A DNA stretch of 64,000 nt from Eragrostis nindensis. Lineage: Eukaryota; Streptophyta; Magnoliopsida; Poales; Poaceae. Position 1 is the first letter of the stretch. Each line of letters starts with the position of its first letter. Position numbers and translations under genes: made by a program. Below are positions 54,402 through 64,000 of the stretch, one piece after another. Location: NCBI GenBank assembly GCA_012490785.1, contig JAAXCT010000634.1, forward strand, positions 1-64,000. Reading direction: 5' to 3'. Under the pieces are notes generated by a model. The model was given only the letters and a program-made list of their open reading frames with translations, was not told where the DNA came from and made no database searches.

Positions 54402-57050
54402 TCAAACTAATGACGCTGATGAATTATTATCAGATATAGCATTCACACGTCGCTCCTTCTTGTTCTGTTGCATCTTCCGGACCTTACAAGTATAAATGTA
54501 TTTCTTGTACGGTGGTATGGGCGACTTCCACCCAAGGACTTCAAACCTCCCTTCACATTTAACACTTCCATATAGAACAACATACACAGTTGTTTCCGGA
54601 ACCATTTTGCCAGATAAACATTCTTGGTAAGGATACACTGCAAAGTAATCATTGTTGGTCATTCTCCTAAAGTATGCAGGTTTAATTTTCTTGAAAACAT
54701 TACGTCCACAAATTGAGGTTTTTCTTTCCTTGAATACCCGGAGATTTCGCGAACCATGCACCAATGCTGAGTACTGAGATCAGCCTTTAGTAAGCAAGAA
54801 AGTACATTTGCACCTGCGAATGATCCATTGATACCTTTACATATCTCCATGGCAACCGATACCATTTTTGTTTGGTCCTCTGGATCAGCACTACCAAATG
54901 CAAGAACCTTGAAGAAATACCAGTACGCTTCCAGTGGTAGACGGTTTAGTATAAGAGCCTCTGTAGTCCCAAAACTTACAATTTTGCTTGACCGACTTGT
55001 GATTATGATTCTAGCATTTTTCGCCAGGCAGGTGCTAGAAGCTAAATACCTCTTCCATGCATCCTCGTCGACATCCTCAGAGAATTCAATGATAGCTAAT
55101 GTGTTGTCATCTCCATTCAGGGAATTATTTTGGTGACCTCTATCTTTGAAAGTAGTTAGTCCCTCAATGAACACAATTTGGGAGAAGTACCTGCGCACTC
55201 TTTTGTCTTTGCATACATGTGCAACAAGTGTACTCTTCCCAACAGCGGCTGGACCAACAATTGGTAGAACACCAACATTTTTTGAACTTCGAGGCTCTAC
55301 TAGAATCAGAAATCTCATTATCCTCTCCATCTCCATTTGACGACCAAACATACAATTCTCAAGAATCAAGTGCATGCTATAAGGTTGCCGAAACAGTGGA
55401 GGATAGTTCTTTAAAAGCATGACAAACTCGCTGGCATCAGCAATGACGTTGTTTAGATTATTGAGCACTTGACTCAGTTCTTTGTCCTTAAGTGTGTCAC
55501 TATTTGAGAAGAAGAGACGCTTAGCAGGATTGAATTTAGAGAGGGCAAAAGGGTGACCAATATTATTGTCCCTGAACCTCTCCTCTTCGACTGCTTGGCT
55601 TCTGAAGCTGTCCATTGCAAAATAACCTCTATACATCTCTTTTCTCAATATGTTGAGTTGAAACACCATCGCTTGGTTTGTGATGTTATACCTTCTGCCT
55701 CCTCAACAATGACACGTACCCGTAGCAGCAGGCATCACAACTTGTGTAGTCTTTCATCCTCTGTGGTTGGTGCTCTTTGTTTTGAGTATTTGTCAATAAA
55801 AAAGGATATAGATCTGTTGGCAATCTCACCCATAATCTATATATACTATATAGACACAACCCACTAACAATCATTGATTGCTATAAAGCTCGCTCCTCAT
55901 GATGCCACATCATCTAAAAAATTTCAGCCATCAGATCATAGTCTCCAAATTATAAAGTCCGTCAGATCATAGCCCTCCATGCACTCTATCTTTACTTCGT
56001 GTAGTAATTGACTACAGAAACTCTCGCCACAATTGCCCCTATTTTACTTCCAGCGTCACCACTATTAGTAACCCCATGACCACTATATAATCAAGATATA
56101 CCAATGCCATTTATAGAATTAATAATCCACTATCGCTCTCCACTGAGTTACTCTGGCATTTCTATATAAAGGAGCGTCATCACAGTTCACGTAGACTTTT
56201 TTACGTCTTCGAGAACCACAGAAAACACAAATGATGCTCTCGAGTCCAGTGCTCAACTCAATTTTTTACTGTCGTGATTTGTTTGTAGGTCTTTTCTTTG
56301 GTTACTTTTCTTCATGCTATTTGTACCCGTTGCTGGCATCTCTGCTTATCAGTCGCAACATGTTGCATGGATTTGGACCTGTTAGTTCGCCTTGCATTCT
56401 ATTGTGTGATTTTCCAAAAGAGACGCCATCTCAAGGTATATTGATTGGGTTCAAATATTCATATTCAATGCTTACTGACTTATTACGAAATTGAATATGA
56501 CTAGGGTGTTCATCGCGAAAAAAAAAGAATATGATTAGGGTGCAATATAAGATGTAAAGAGAAGAGCACAGAGGTTGTATATATTGTTCCTCCCTATACA
56601 TTTTATAAAAAAATCAAAAGAAAATGAAATTACATCAACTCCATTTACTCAACCAGAGAAGTTAGTCGACACAACAAAAATAGATAATTTACTAAATTAA
56701 TTCCACTACTTTCTTTTCCTAAGCATCTCCTCAAATCTCCCTCTATGGTGAACAGGAAGATAAATTTGTGCCACACTGTCTATAGTCAGGTAACACTATC
56801 ATGGAAATTTGTCAAAATATACCTATTAATTTCTGATGGAAAATGATCCTAATTTTTTTCATCTTTTGAGAGTCAATTCAACCATAATGTTTATCTTTCA
56901 ATGACTAGAAGGGTGGCTTCCATTGATCATTCCATCTAAATTATTCAAACCAATCAATCTTTGTTCCTTTTTATGAAATTATGCTCACAGTTCATTGTCC
57001 CGCAGCAACGCGCGGGGTTTTCACCTAGTTGCAGGGACAACTACCTCCAT
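54402..57050 (-). pseudogene. E: NB-ARC-like paralogue broken by a Helitron, a stop and frameshifts
   Basis: The start is ATG at 57048-57050 (MEVVVPA), followed after seven codons by the Helitron 55836-57028; the frame resumes at 55835 with MGEIANRSISFFIDKYS. An in-frame TGA follows in LHKL* where A has CAA. A two-base loss in the EEAEG segment (near 55690) shifts the frame into 55669-54659. That segment contains LNILRKEMYRGYF, FGRQMEMERIMRFL, the P-loop GPAAVGKST, AIIEFSEDVDEDAW, ARIIITSRSS and YWYFFKVLAFGSADP. A further shift near 54740 moves the C-terminus to a frame ending at 54402, with NNDYFAVYP, SVKCEGRFEVLGWKSPIPPY and a lysine-rich tail. Sister of A, with the same P-loop. The C-terminus is longer than in the other copies by about 25 residues. 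Confidence 0.85.
55836..57028 (+). mobile_element. Helitron, 1.2 kb, inserted in exon of E
   Basis: Starts TCTATATATACTATATAGAC and ends with the hairpin CCCGCAGCAACGCGCGGGG, then TTTTCACCTAG, with A before and T after. Gene A supplies the empty site: CCCATAATTGCATTG there corresponds to CCCATAA plus TTGCAGGG here once the element is removed. The ends are thus fixed to the base. It contains no recognisable Rep/helicase gene, only short frames (for example 56231-56494, 87 codons) of unknown nature. Confidence 0.9.
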
Positions 57051-57389
57051 TGCGAATCTTACTCTCCTTACAAGATGGTGTTTGAACCGCCAGGAACCCA
57101 CAATGTTGTAGTGTGTATCTTGTTTATACTAATTAGTACGCAAGTGCTTCCTAACAGATCCCAGGACTTCGAATTGGGACGCACTATAAGCAGGAGAGGT
57201 GCCTTAAAATATGTGTGAAAATGATAAAAACAATGCACTTTCCCTTGTGACTTCATAAAATGCAGTTAACTTGTTTACAATTGACCGACGTCTTCTAGAA
57301 TTTTCCGCCTGTGATGAATATCAATCCAAGACATATAGTGTTCTGACGCAGGTCTTACTGATGATGCTTGATGTAGCACTACTGATTCC

Positions 57390-57490
57390 AGCGCCATTGT
57401 TGGTCCATCAGTTGTTGGAAAAGGCACCCATGTTTTGCATGTCTGCAATAATGAAAAAGAGGTGCGATTCGTTTTCTCAAATTCTGTTGG
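57390..57490 (+). pseudogene. Opposite-strand P-loop scrap of an NB-ARC-like gene
   Basis: The plus strand encodes AIVGPSVVGKGTHVLHVCNN, then EKEVRFVFSNSVGS and a TGA. Compare GPAAVGKSTLVAHVC in E: the P-loop is present, but KST has become KGT, and only about 40 residues remain. It is the only member of this type on the plus strand, so it is an inverted or separately copied fragment, possibly from another NLR family. Confidence 0.6.
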
Positions 57491-57499
57491 TTCATGAAG

Positions 57500-58970
57500 A
57501 TGATCTGATAGACTAACTAGTAACTAAATGTTCGGGTCAAAAAAAAACTAGCAACTAAATGGTTCCAACGAGCAGTATGAGTAAGCAAAAACTATATTTT
57601 CAAGAGAATGCCCACGCCATCCATTGTCATGAAGTGTATTCCAAGGTCAAAACATTGAGTTTCAGGGGAAGCGCCAAACAAATATTCCCATGAAGATTCT
57701 CCGGTCATAAGATCCTAGGATATTTTTTTTTTCAAATTTAAAATATGAAAGGAGAATGGAGATACCAACATGGAAATGGCAGATACCACGATACATGCAC
57801 GAGGCAATTTTTCGGCTGCGAGATGCAAAATCCATGGTATAGTTAAGGGCTCTCGGAAGAAGGGAATTCAACCAGCTAAATGCATATTTTGAAGTTTCAT
57901 TTACTTATCCTTTATAAATTTAAAAAGAAGTAAAACAAATCCACAGAAAATTAATGCCCAACAGTTATTACTTACTTATATTTCCGATGAAAGCTAGTAT
58001 ATATCTTGGCATATTCACCAATACAGTCTAGGTGCATCCCTTGGCATATTCCCAAAGAAACAAAATAAGGAAATATGTATCTAAGAAACTCAGTTGATCG
58101 CATTGAAGGTAAGACTCAGACGTAACAATTGATAATAATTACTACTAGCTCGGATCCTGAATATAAATTCATATAGCTTCTGCGCAATGTTCTTTTAACA
58201 CTGAAAAAGGTCACTGAAAAATATCATTTTCCAGTCGTAAGTTGATTTATTCTGGCCTTTCTGAACAAAAAAATGTGAAGCAAATATGCAGAGGTGAGTC
58301 CAGTAGTGTACCATGTAGGGCCATAGAGCACCTGCGCAAACGACAGTTTGCAACAAGGAATTAGAGTACATGCAGCTGACATCAGCGAGCCCTGCCCTCA
58401 ACTTTCAGACACCCTCTGGCCTCTCTCCAATGGCACCCCGCAGGAGAGGAGGAAGACCCAGAAGCTCTGGAGGATCGAGGATGGCGAGGCCTGCTAACGC
58501 AGTGCCAAGGGGTCACAGAAGAAGGAGAAGCACTCAAACTGGCTTCACAAATCGAATCAACAAGATTATATATACCTCAGATTTGACACTAGCTTCCAAG
58601 TATTCGTAGTCGATCTCGAGGAATGGTTGCAAGGAAAAATGTAGAAGTTACCATATTTTTCTATGTTAATATTTACCAATGAGGCTGCATTGGTACCAAC
58701 GTATAATACCTACATATAGAAAATATAAACATGAAATGGACATTGAAGTTGCAGTTAGGAACATTTAGGTAGCAGGAACACTCCAGAGGCTTCACGTTCC
58801 CATCAAGAGCAACATCAGACAAGAAGCACCATATATCCCATCTCACGAATATCTAGCTGTATCCTGCTTAGTTTGAGAATTTTTTTGATTGTCGATTTTG
58901 GCTCATGTCACATAACCTCGAGTATTATTACACTAATATTTTGGAAAGCTCCACCTCGGGTATTATGTCC
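57500..58970. other. No gene recognised
   Basis: AT-rich sequence. A 79-codon plus frame at 58370-58609 (SPMAPRRRGGRPRSSGGSR) is arginine-rich and of unknown nature; minus frames at 57871-57662 and 58401-58195 are also unassigned. No element ends were found. Confidence 0.35.
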
Positions 58971-58979
58971 GCGTGTCAT

Positions 58980-59260
58980 GTTTCTAGATAAATATCAGGC
59001 TAGCTTCCATTCCATATTCTGCAGTCTAGTTAAGGGCACCACAGGCAGAAACAAATGGTGCTCATTTCTCGTACCATCTATACGTGGCGTGCAACCAAGC
59101 TCGACAAATTAATCTCAAAAAAGTCACTGGCACTATCTACGAATGATCGATCTGCTCAACTCATTGTTACTGCTAAAGGCAGAGAAAATAAGTGTCTTTG
59201 TAGCAGGTGCTATCCATTTAGGAAAGGATGAAGTCCCACTTCCTGTGTCCCATGTATAAA
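58980..59260 (-). pseudogene. X3: fragment of the X family
   Basis: Homologous to 8150-8480 of X2 (shared AGGCTAGCTTCCA, TTCTGCAGTCT, GGCAGAGAAAATAA and AGGAAAGGATGAAGTCC). The minus strand can be read as PFPKWIAPATKTLIFSAFSS, then NNELSRSIIRR, beside FPQRIMHATKTFIFSAI in X2. Stops follow at once. Nothing of the N-terminal exon is seen nearby. Confidence 0.65.
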
Positions 59261-59359
59261 TGATGGTTTAGATTATGTATCTATGACTTCCATATATATC
59301 CGTGGCAGGGCCCGGCCGGGGGAGGGGGGGGGGGGGGGGGGGGGGGGGAAGCCGCCCTT

Positions 59360-59454
59360 GCCGCTTCCAAATCTAAGAGGCTCCACCCCAGGGTATATAT
59401 CGTGGAAAGAGAGACATGTATTGCCTTCATCCGTGATGGGGCCATTGCACGTGC
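59360..59454 (+). pseudogene. Left half of an exon split by a solo LTR
   Basis: The plus frame reads IVERETCIAFIRDGAIAR up to the LTR insertion point. With one copy of the target site it joins in frame to 63560-63727 (AIKEDEGHEVQEAPDVGE). Only the continuity of the frame supports it. The protein is not recognised. Confidence 0.4.
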
Positions 59455-62400
59455 TGTAGCGTTTCCTTTTTCACAGGATCGAGTCGGAAGTGCCGGTGAA
59501 TGGACACAGATAGTACATCACATAAAAACACAAATTTACATCTTTAAGTTATTACATTAAGTCCAAATAATTTAAAACACGTGAGTAACACAGCGGAAGT
59601 CTACAAAGATACGACAATTACACACTCAGCGATACCTGGCCGCACATCAAAGCCCTACGATGTGGACCTGAAGACCCTCACAGCAACAAACTCCAACCAA
59701 GGCGCCAGCGGAAGCAAAGACACACCTGTACAAAAACATAGAGAGCCAAACCCTGAGCAACTAATACTCAGCAAGACTTACCTGTCAACATGGCCAACTA
59801 CAGCCGACTCCTAGTATGCAAAGGCCACAAGGAGTAGGCTGACTCAAGTTGCAAAACAGCACTAATTACTTAGTCCTTACTTTCAAATTTTAGCTCAAGT
59901 TTAGTATTTAACCAAGTATCATGTTTTGCGGCTAACAACTAGAACAGGCAAGTAAAACAAGCAAGTAATACTGTAAGTAAATAAAACAGTAAGATATACA
60001 TATATCATCATCATCATCATCCATAATCACACTACGATGTGGCGCACTGAACAAGGGGGTGCTCATTTCCAAGGGCGGCGGCATCGATGTACATCCTGCA
60101 GGAGAAACCTAACCACAAGCCATATGCGCCCGCGAACAGACCACATATGGCAATCTTTCACCTGTGCACCACCAGAGCAAAGCCGAATCCTACTCTTCCC
60201 GAGAAAGGGTCTTCCCGACACGGTCCCCGTCCCAGACGTACGCCCCATTCGAGAAGTGATCCGTTCTCTCCCAACTGTACCATGATAGAAAGAGATAGGT
60301 ATCCACCAGACATCCAGGGCAACACAGGCTATGTCGGTTTACTGGGCCTATAAACACCAGCATGTGAATCAGTACGTTCAAACTTGCTCAATAGGGCCAA
60401 CAACGAACGGTCCTTAACCGACACAGACGGGGCTACCACCGTGAAGGCCCAGCCTTCTCAAACCATCCTATACAAACAAATCCCCGTCCGGTCTACAACA
60501 ATCATATAATTCTTCTAGTACAAACCAAGGTGTCATGATCCTACAATGCGAGTGGGACCTACCACTCGACTTCTACCGATAGCTATCAACTACGCCTAGC
60601 AGCACTAACGACTGACCAAAAAGACCAAGCTATCTCTAAACAGGGATTTACAAGGATAACCAGGAAGGGTAACCTAATGCAATCTATGGTTTCAATCAAC
60701 TCCTATAAACCTAATGTACAAGCAATTCTCAACCTCATACATAGTGATAAAAGAAAATAGAAAACATAGGTCGGAATGCACCGGGGCTTTCCTGGCTCAG
60801 GAGCTACACTAGCAAAGTCAGTAGCATGGTCAGTCTGCGGCTCCTCCTGGTTCTCCTCCGGCAGCTGGACGTCGAGAGGCTCTGGAGTCTCCTCGGTCAC
60901 TATACGTCATGACAAGGAAATAATGCATGCCAGATACAATAATATGATGCAATATGATTTAATTATTTTATAGGACAATTATTTACACTATAAGTACAAA
61001 ACTTAATTAATTATCTTCGTCTGAAGTATTTCGTTCATTGACTCTTGATTAAGTTAATTTCTTAAATTAACTTGAGTGGATTAATTAAATTAATTAATTT
61101 TGGAAATTATTTTGTGTCCAGTGGCATCTTTATGGTGAATTATTGTAAAGTTTGGCGATTTATTGTAATACGAATTATTTATAATGATTTAAATAGGACA
61201 GAATACGATTTAAATCATAATAAAATAATCAAGCAAGGTGTGATAGTGGGAGAATGATCTATAGGTGTGTAATCACATGATTTACAACCCTGCAAGAGTT
61301 TATGATTTAAGGAGCATCACAAGATTTACTATGAATTAAACAAGATTTTCCATTTATGCATTTATACAGAAAATAGATAAATGCCTTTATTAGATTTGAC
61401 AATTTTTTTGGATAGATATGAGTACCAGGAGTCCAAAAAAATTGGATCTGAATTTTTCTGATGTGTATTGATTTTATTATCGAGTTTACAAGCTTCTGTG
61501 ATTTTCTGAATAATTAACGAATTCGGAAAAAGGATTAAACCTGGGCGGACCAATCAGATCTGGGCCACAAAGGTGACCACAGAGTCATGGCCGCATCGGT
61601 TCTGTGGCATGCCACAAATGATCCAGCCAACCAGAATCGAAGACACACAGAGCGCCACAGAGTCGGCCAGATGGGATCCCGTGTAGCCGCACGAGATCCG
61701 GTTCGTGTGGTCTCTGGTGTGCGTCGGCCCGCACCGTCGCCGGAGGGCGGCGGCGCGCCCGCCGGAATGAGGTTCCGGTGGCGGTTTTGATGGACGGAGG
61801 GAACGGGAGGGGAGCGCAAGGAACGGCGAGCTCACCTAGGGTGGCGCGACCTAGCGGGGGTGGCCGGAGCGGGTCGGCGTCGAGCGGTGGCCGGCGAAGG
61901 AAGTTCGGCGAGGTCGTGAGGTCGACGGAGAGTGCTGGAGGCGATGAGATCTAGACGGGGAGCTTCGCCTTCGCGTTCTGGAGCTTGACGGCGATGATGT
62001 CAACGACGGGGAGGCCGACAAGGTAGTCGGCGACGGTGGGGTCTTTGCAGTGGCGACGACCGGCGGAGGGGAAAAAAAAAAAGAGGATGGCGACGAGCTC
62101 AACTGCGGAAACGGCGAAATGATGAGCTAGGAAGGAGCACGAGGGAGTGGCGCTTCCGTGCGTGTAACAAGAAGTCTAGAAGCTCACCGGAAAGAGGGAA
62201 AACGCTCGGTGAGGCGACGAAGCTTGGTGGCCGGACTCGAGGACGGCGTTGTTGACTCGAGCTGTTCATGGCGGGAAGGAGAGGCGTGTCGCCATGACGA
62301 GCTCGCGGTGTCGACGCGTGCCACGGGGGAGCAGCTCGAGCGGAAGAAGCTCGCCGGCGGCGGAACACTCTAGCCCAATGCCGGACTTGGGGAAGACGGC

Positions 62401-63559
62401 TAAATCCGCGAGCTCGCGTCGCGGGGAAGCAAGGGAGACCACGGCGCTAACCCCAGGGAGGCATGGCGAGGCCACGAGAGGGTAGCTCGGCCGGGGCTCG
62501 CACTGCTGCGACGGTGGACGGCGAGTTGAAGCTCGGAACCGGCGATGGAGTGGCGGCGGGTTGGGAGAGAATGGTGCTAGGGTCTGACCTGGGGGGGGGG
62601 GGGGGGGGAGCGGGGATGACTTAAAAAGGCGTCCACCGCGGCCGGGAGCGGGGCCAAGGCGCGGGAGCGCGCCCGTCGCCAGAGTCCACGCGGCGAAGCG
62701 CCGCGGCCGTTGGCCAACCGGTGAAGACGATGCGGGCCCGAAGCCAATGACAGGTGGGCCCGGCGGCATCTTTTCTTTTTCCGGAATTTCCCAGTCAAAG
62801 CTTTTCTTCCCTTTTGTGCATGCTAAATAAAATACCAAACATGCACCAAAATTCATGAAACTTGACAGGCTTGTAGATCAAGAGAGGGACAATCCGGTGG
62901 TATAACATGGACATCTGGATTTTGAAGGGAATTCCAACTGTAGCAGGTCAAAGTTGGACACATTTGCAAGTTTGGGCATTTATTAAAATACCTAAACAGT
63001 GACCAAAATTCCTACACAATTTGAAAATTCACTAATTGATCTCTCCTTTTCTCAGGACTTTAGAAAAGTGGGCAGTTTCCTTGAAAACTTGAAGTTCCTT
63101 CACAAGGATCAAATCTGACCCAAATTTTGAAGAAACTTGAATTCCATACTGCCAGATTTGTCGAAATAAAAGGGGACCTTCCAGTCATCCAAATATTCTG
63201 ACAAATTCGGGGAACATAGGATAAATATCCAGCTTCAACTTCTCTTTTGGGTCCAGTTAGGTTAGAGCAACATAATTTGAATTAAAATTCGAGTAACAGC
63301 AGGATTTGCATGAACTTCTCTGAATTTTTAGAGACACTTCCAGAATTTCAAAAATCATGGAAAAATATCCCAAAATTCTCATTTCAGCTGTTCTTGCTGC
63401 AGAAATTATTAGTTGGACAAGTTGTTACTGAAGTTTTTGACTTGCTTCACAAGCATTGTGTGACATTTATATGAACAAAAGATTTCGAATTGAACTGATT
63501 TGACTTGGGTTCAGTTTAGTTTTGGAGTGTTTGCTGTACCAGTGACACGGGGTGTCACA
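59455..63559 (-). mobile_element. Solo LTR, 4.1 kb, near-perfect TSD (CGTGC/CGCGC)
   Basis: Starts TGTAGCGTTTCCTTTTTCAC and ends CACGGGGTGTCACA. Flanks CGTGC (59450-59454) and CGCGC (63560-63564) differ at one base. The same family and orientation as 27013-30934, with matching internal landmarks: an (ATC)n run near 60007, the TPEPLDVQLPEE frame (60900-60765, minus), and a GC-rich third quarter with an 18-base G run at 62591-62608. No internal domain is attached. Confidence 0.8.
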
Positions 63560-63993
63560 CGCGCCATCAAAGAGGACGAGGGACATGAAGTACAAGAAGC
63601 GCCTGACGTCGGAGAGGTGCATATTACCTACAGCAATGTTGCTTCTTCCATCAACATGGACGCAGTTGGCTACTCCAATGATGACGATGCCGCAGTCCAA
63701 GAGTCGAAGAGGACGAGGATCGAGTAGGCTGTACTATTTTTTTTGGATAATTAGTAGATTGTGCTTTTTTGACTAATTAGTAGATTGTACTTCCTTTGGA
63801 TAATCACTACATTGTACTCTTTTTTTGATACTTGGTAGATTGTACTTTTTTATAATTAATAGATTGTACTATTAAAACCCTAGGCAGGATGTCACAGCTA
63901 CAAATGGGTTCCGTTCTGTAGCGGCGGTTCACTTTCGTACCCATCGCTGCATAAATTTTGGTTCCATCGCTGCAAGCTTGTTTTGTGATAGTG
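63560..63993. mobile_element. Terminal part of a CACTA-like element with the end of a coding frame
   Basis: The plus frame AIKEDEGHEVQEAPDVGEVH ... AAVQESKRTRIE stops at 63727 and is acidic. It is followed by repeated AATTAGTAGATTGTACTTT units (63745-63870) and a terminal sequence that, read inward from 63993, begins CACTATCACAAAACAAGC. CACTA-type ends with a nearby 3' coding exon suggest the end of a larger CACTA element; its other end was not found. The next 7 bases of the window are outside it. Confidence 0.45.
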
Positions 63994-64000
63994 TAGCCTA

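Noticed and set aside
58370..58609. Arg-rich 79-codon frame as a small nuclear protein
   Set aside because: The composition alone is suggestive; no homologous copy in the window, no promoter and no recognisable motif.
62266..62856. 196-codon minus frame
   Set aside because: GC-rich LTR sequence with a poly-G run in the middle; no recognisable protein.

Overview
This window looks like nuclear DNA of a grass (Poaceae), possibly a panicoid; the species cannot be named from sequence alone. The evidence is Au-type SINEs, CACTA elements with the TTTGCCGAGTG subterminal motif, Stowaway MITEs (TA target sites, CTCCCTCYGT ends), Helitrons, a grass-type Ty3/gypsy remnant, and a cluster of resistance-gene-like sequences. 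There is no bacterial or organellar character and no rRNA, CRISPR or free-standing tRNA gene.

The genes. The backbone is a decaying cluster of NB-ARC-like (disease-resistance-like) paralogues, all but one fragment on the minus strand. Only two copies are open: B (12470-13879, 469 aa) and D (47044-48474, 476 aa from the preferred start). Both have an Rx-N-like helical N-terminus, a P-loop (GPxxVGKST), kinase-2-like and RNBS-B-like motifs, a degenerate GLPL region, and a conserved C-terminal segment ending LAWKSxxxPYKSYI instead of LRRs. The others are broken: A (4590-6024, two one-base frameshifts), A' (10975-11185, 3' scrap), F (23240-23775, NB core deleted), C (32565-33898 plus tail 26470-26535, split by a retroelement), G (about 53540-53940, scrap), E (54402-57050, split by a Helitron) and an opposite-strand P-loop scrap (57390-57490). 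P-loop and core motifs pair A with E and B with C. A second family, with an N-terminus like MVSSAVVQETVS, is present as three pseudogene pieces: X1 (1-228), X2 (7540-9018) and X3 (58980-59260).

The mobile layer. About half the window is transposon. Three LTRs of about 4 kb from one family stand alone (27013-30934, 36054-39988, 59455-63559), two with perfect 5-bp target-site duplications (TSDs) and the third with 4 of 5 bases matching; a shorter diverged relative lies at 43964-46063. Other elements with readable ends are two Helitrons (49660-52481, 55836-57028), a MULE (41311-42570), two mini-CACTAs (42724-43161, 51229-51921), a hAT (19482-20292), a PIF-like element carrying a cytochrome P450 fragment (15606-17023), three Stowaway MITEs, a hairpin MITE (49382-52521), several SINEs and 5'-truncated LINE tails. 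Nesting gives a relative history: genes duplicated first, then were invaded by first-tier elements, then by solo LTRs, SINEs and CACTAs.

How it fits together. Segmental duplication is visible outside the genes too: 1-590 matches 8772-9355, 4490-4690 matches 10975-11165, and 18945-24060 matches 52760-53940. The region is best read as a birth-and-death resistance-gene-like cluster in which one or two members survive among heavy insertion and deletion. No pathway or operon-like organisation applies. All similarity statements come from reading the sequence and remembered families; no database search or alignment program was run.
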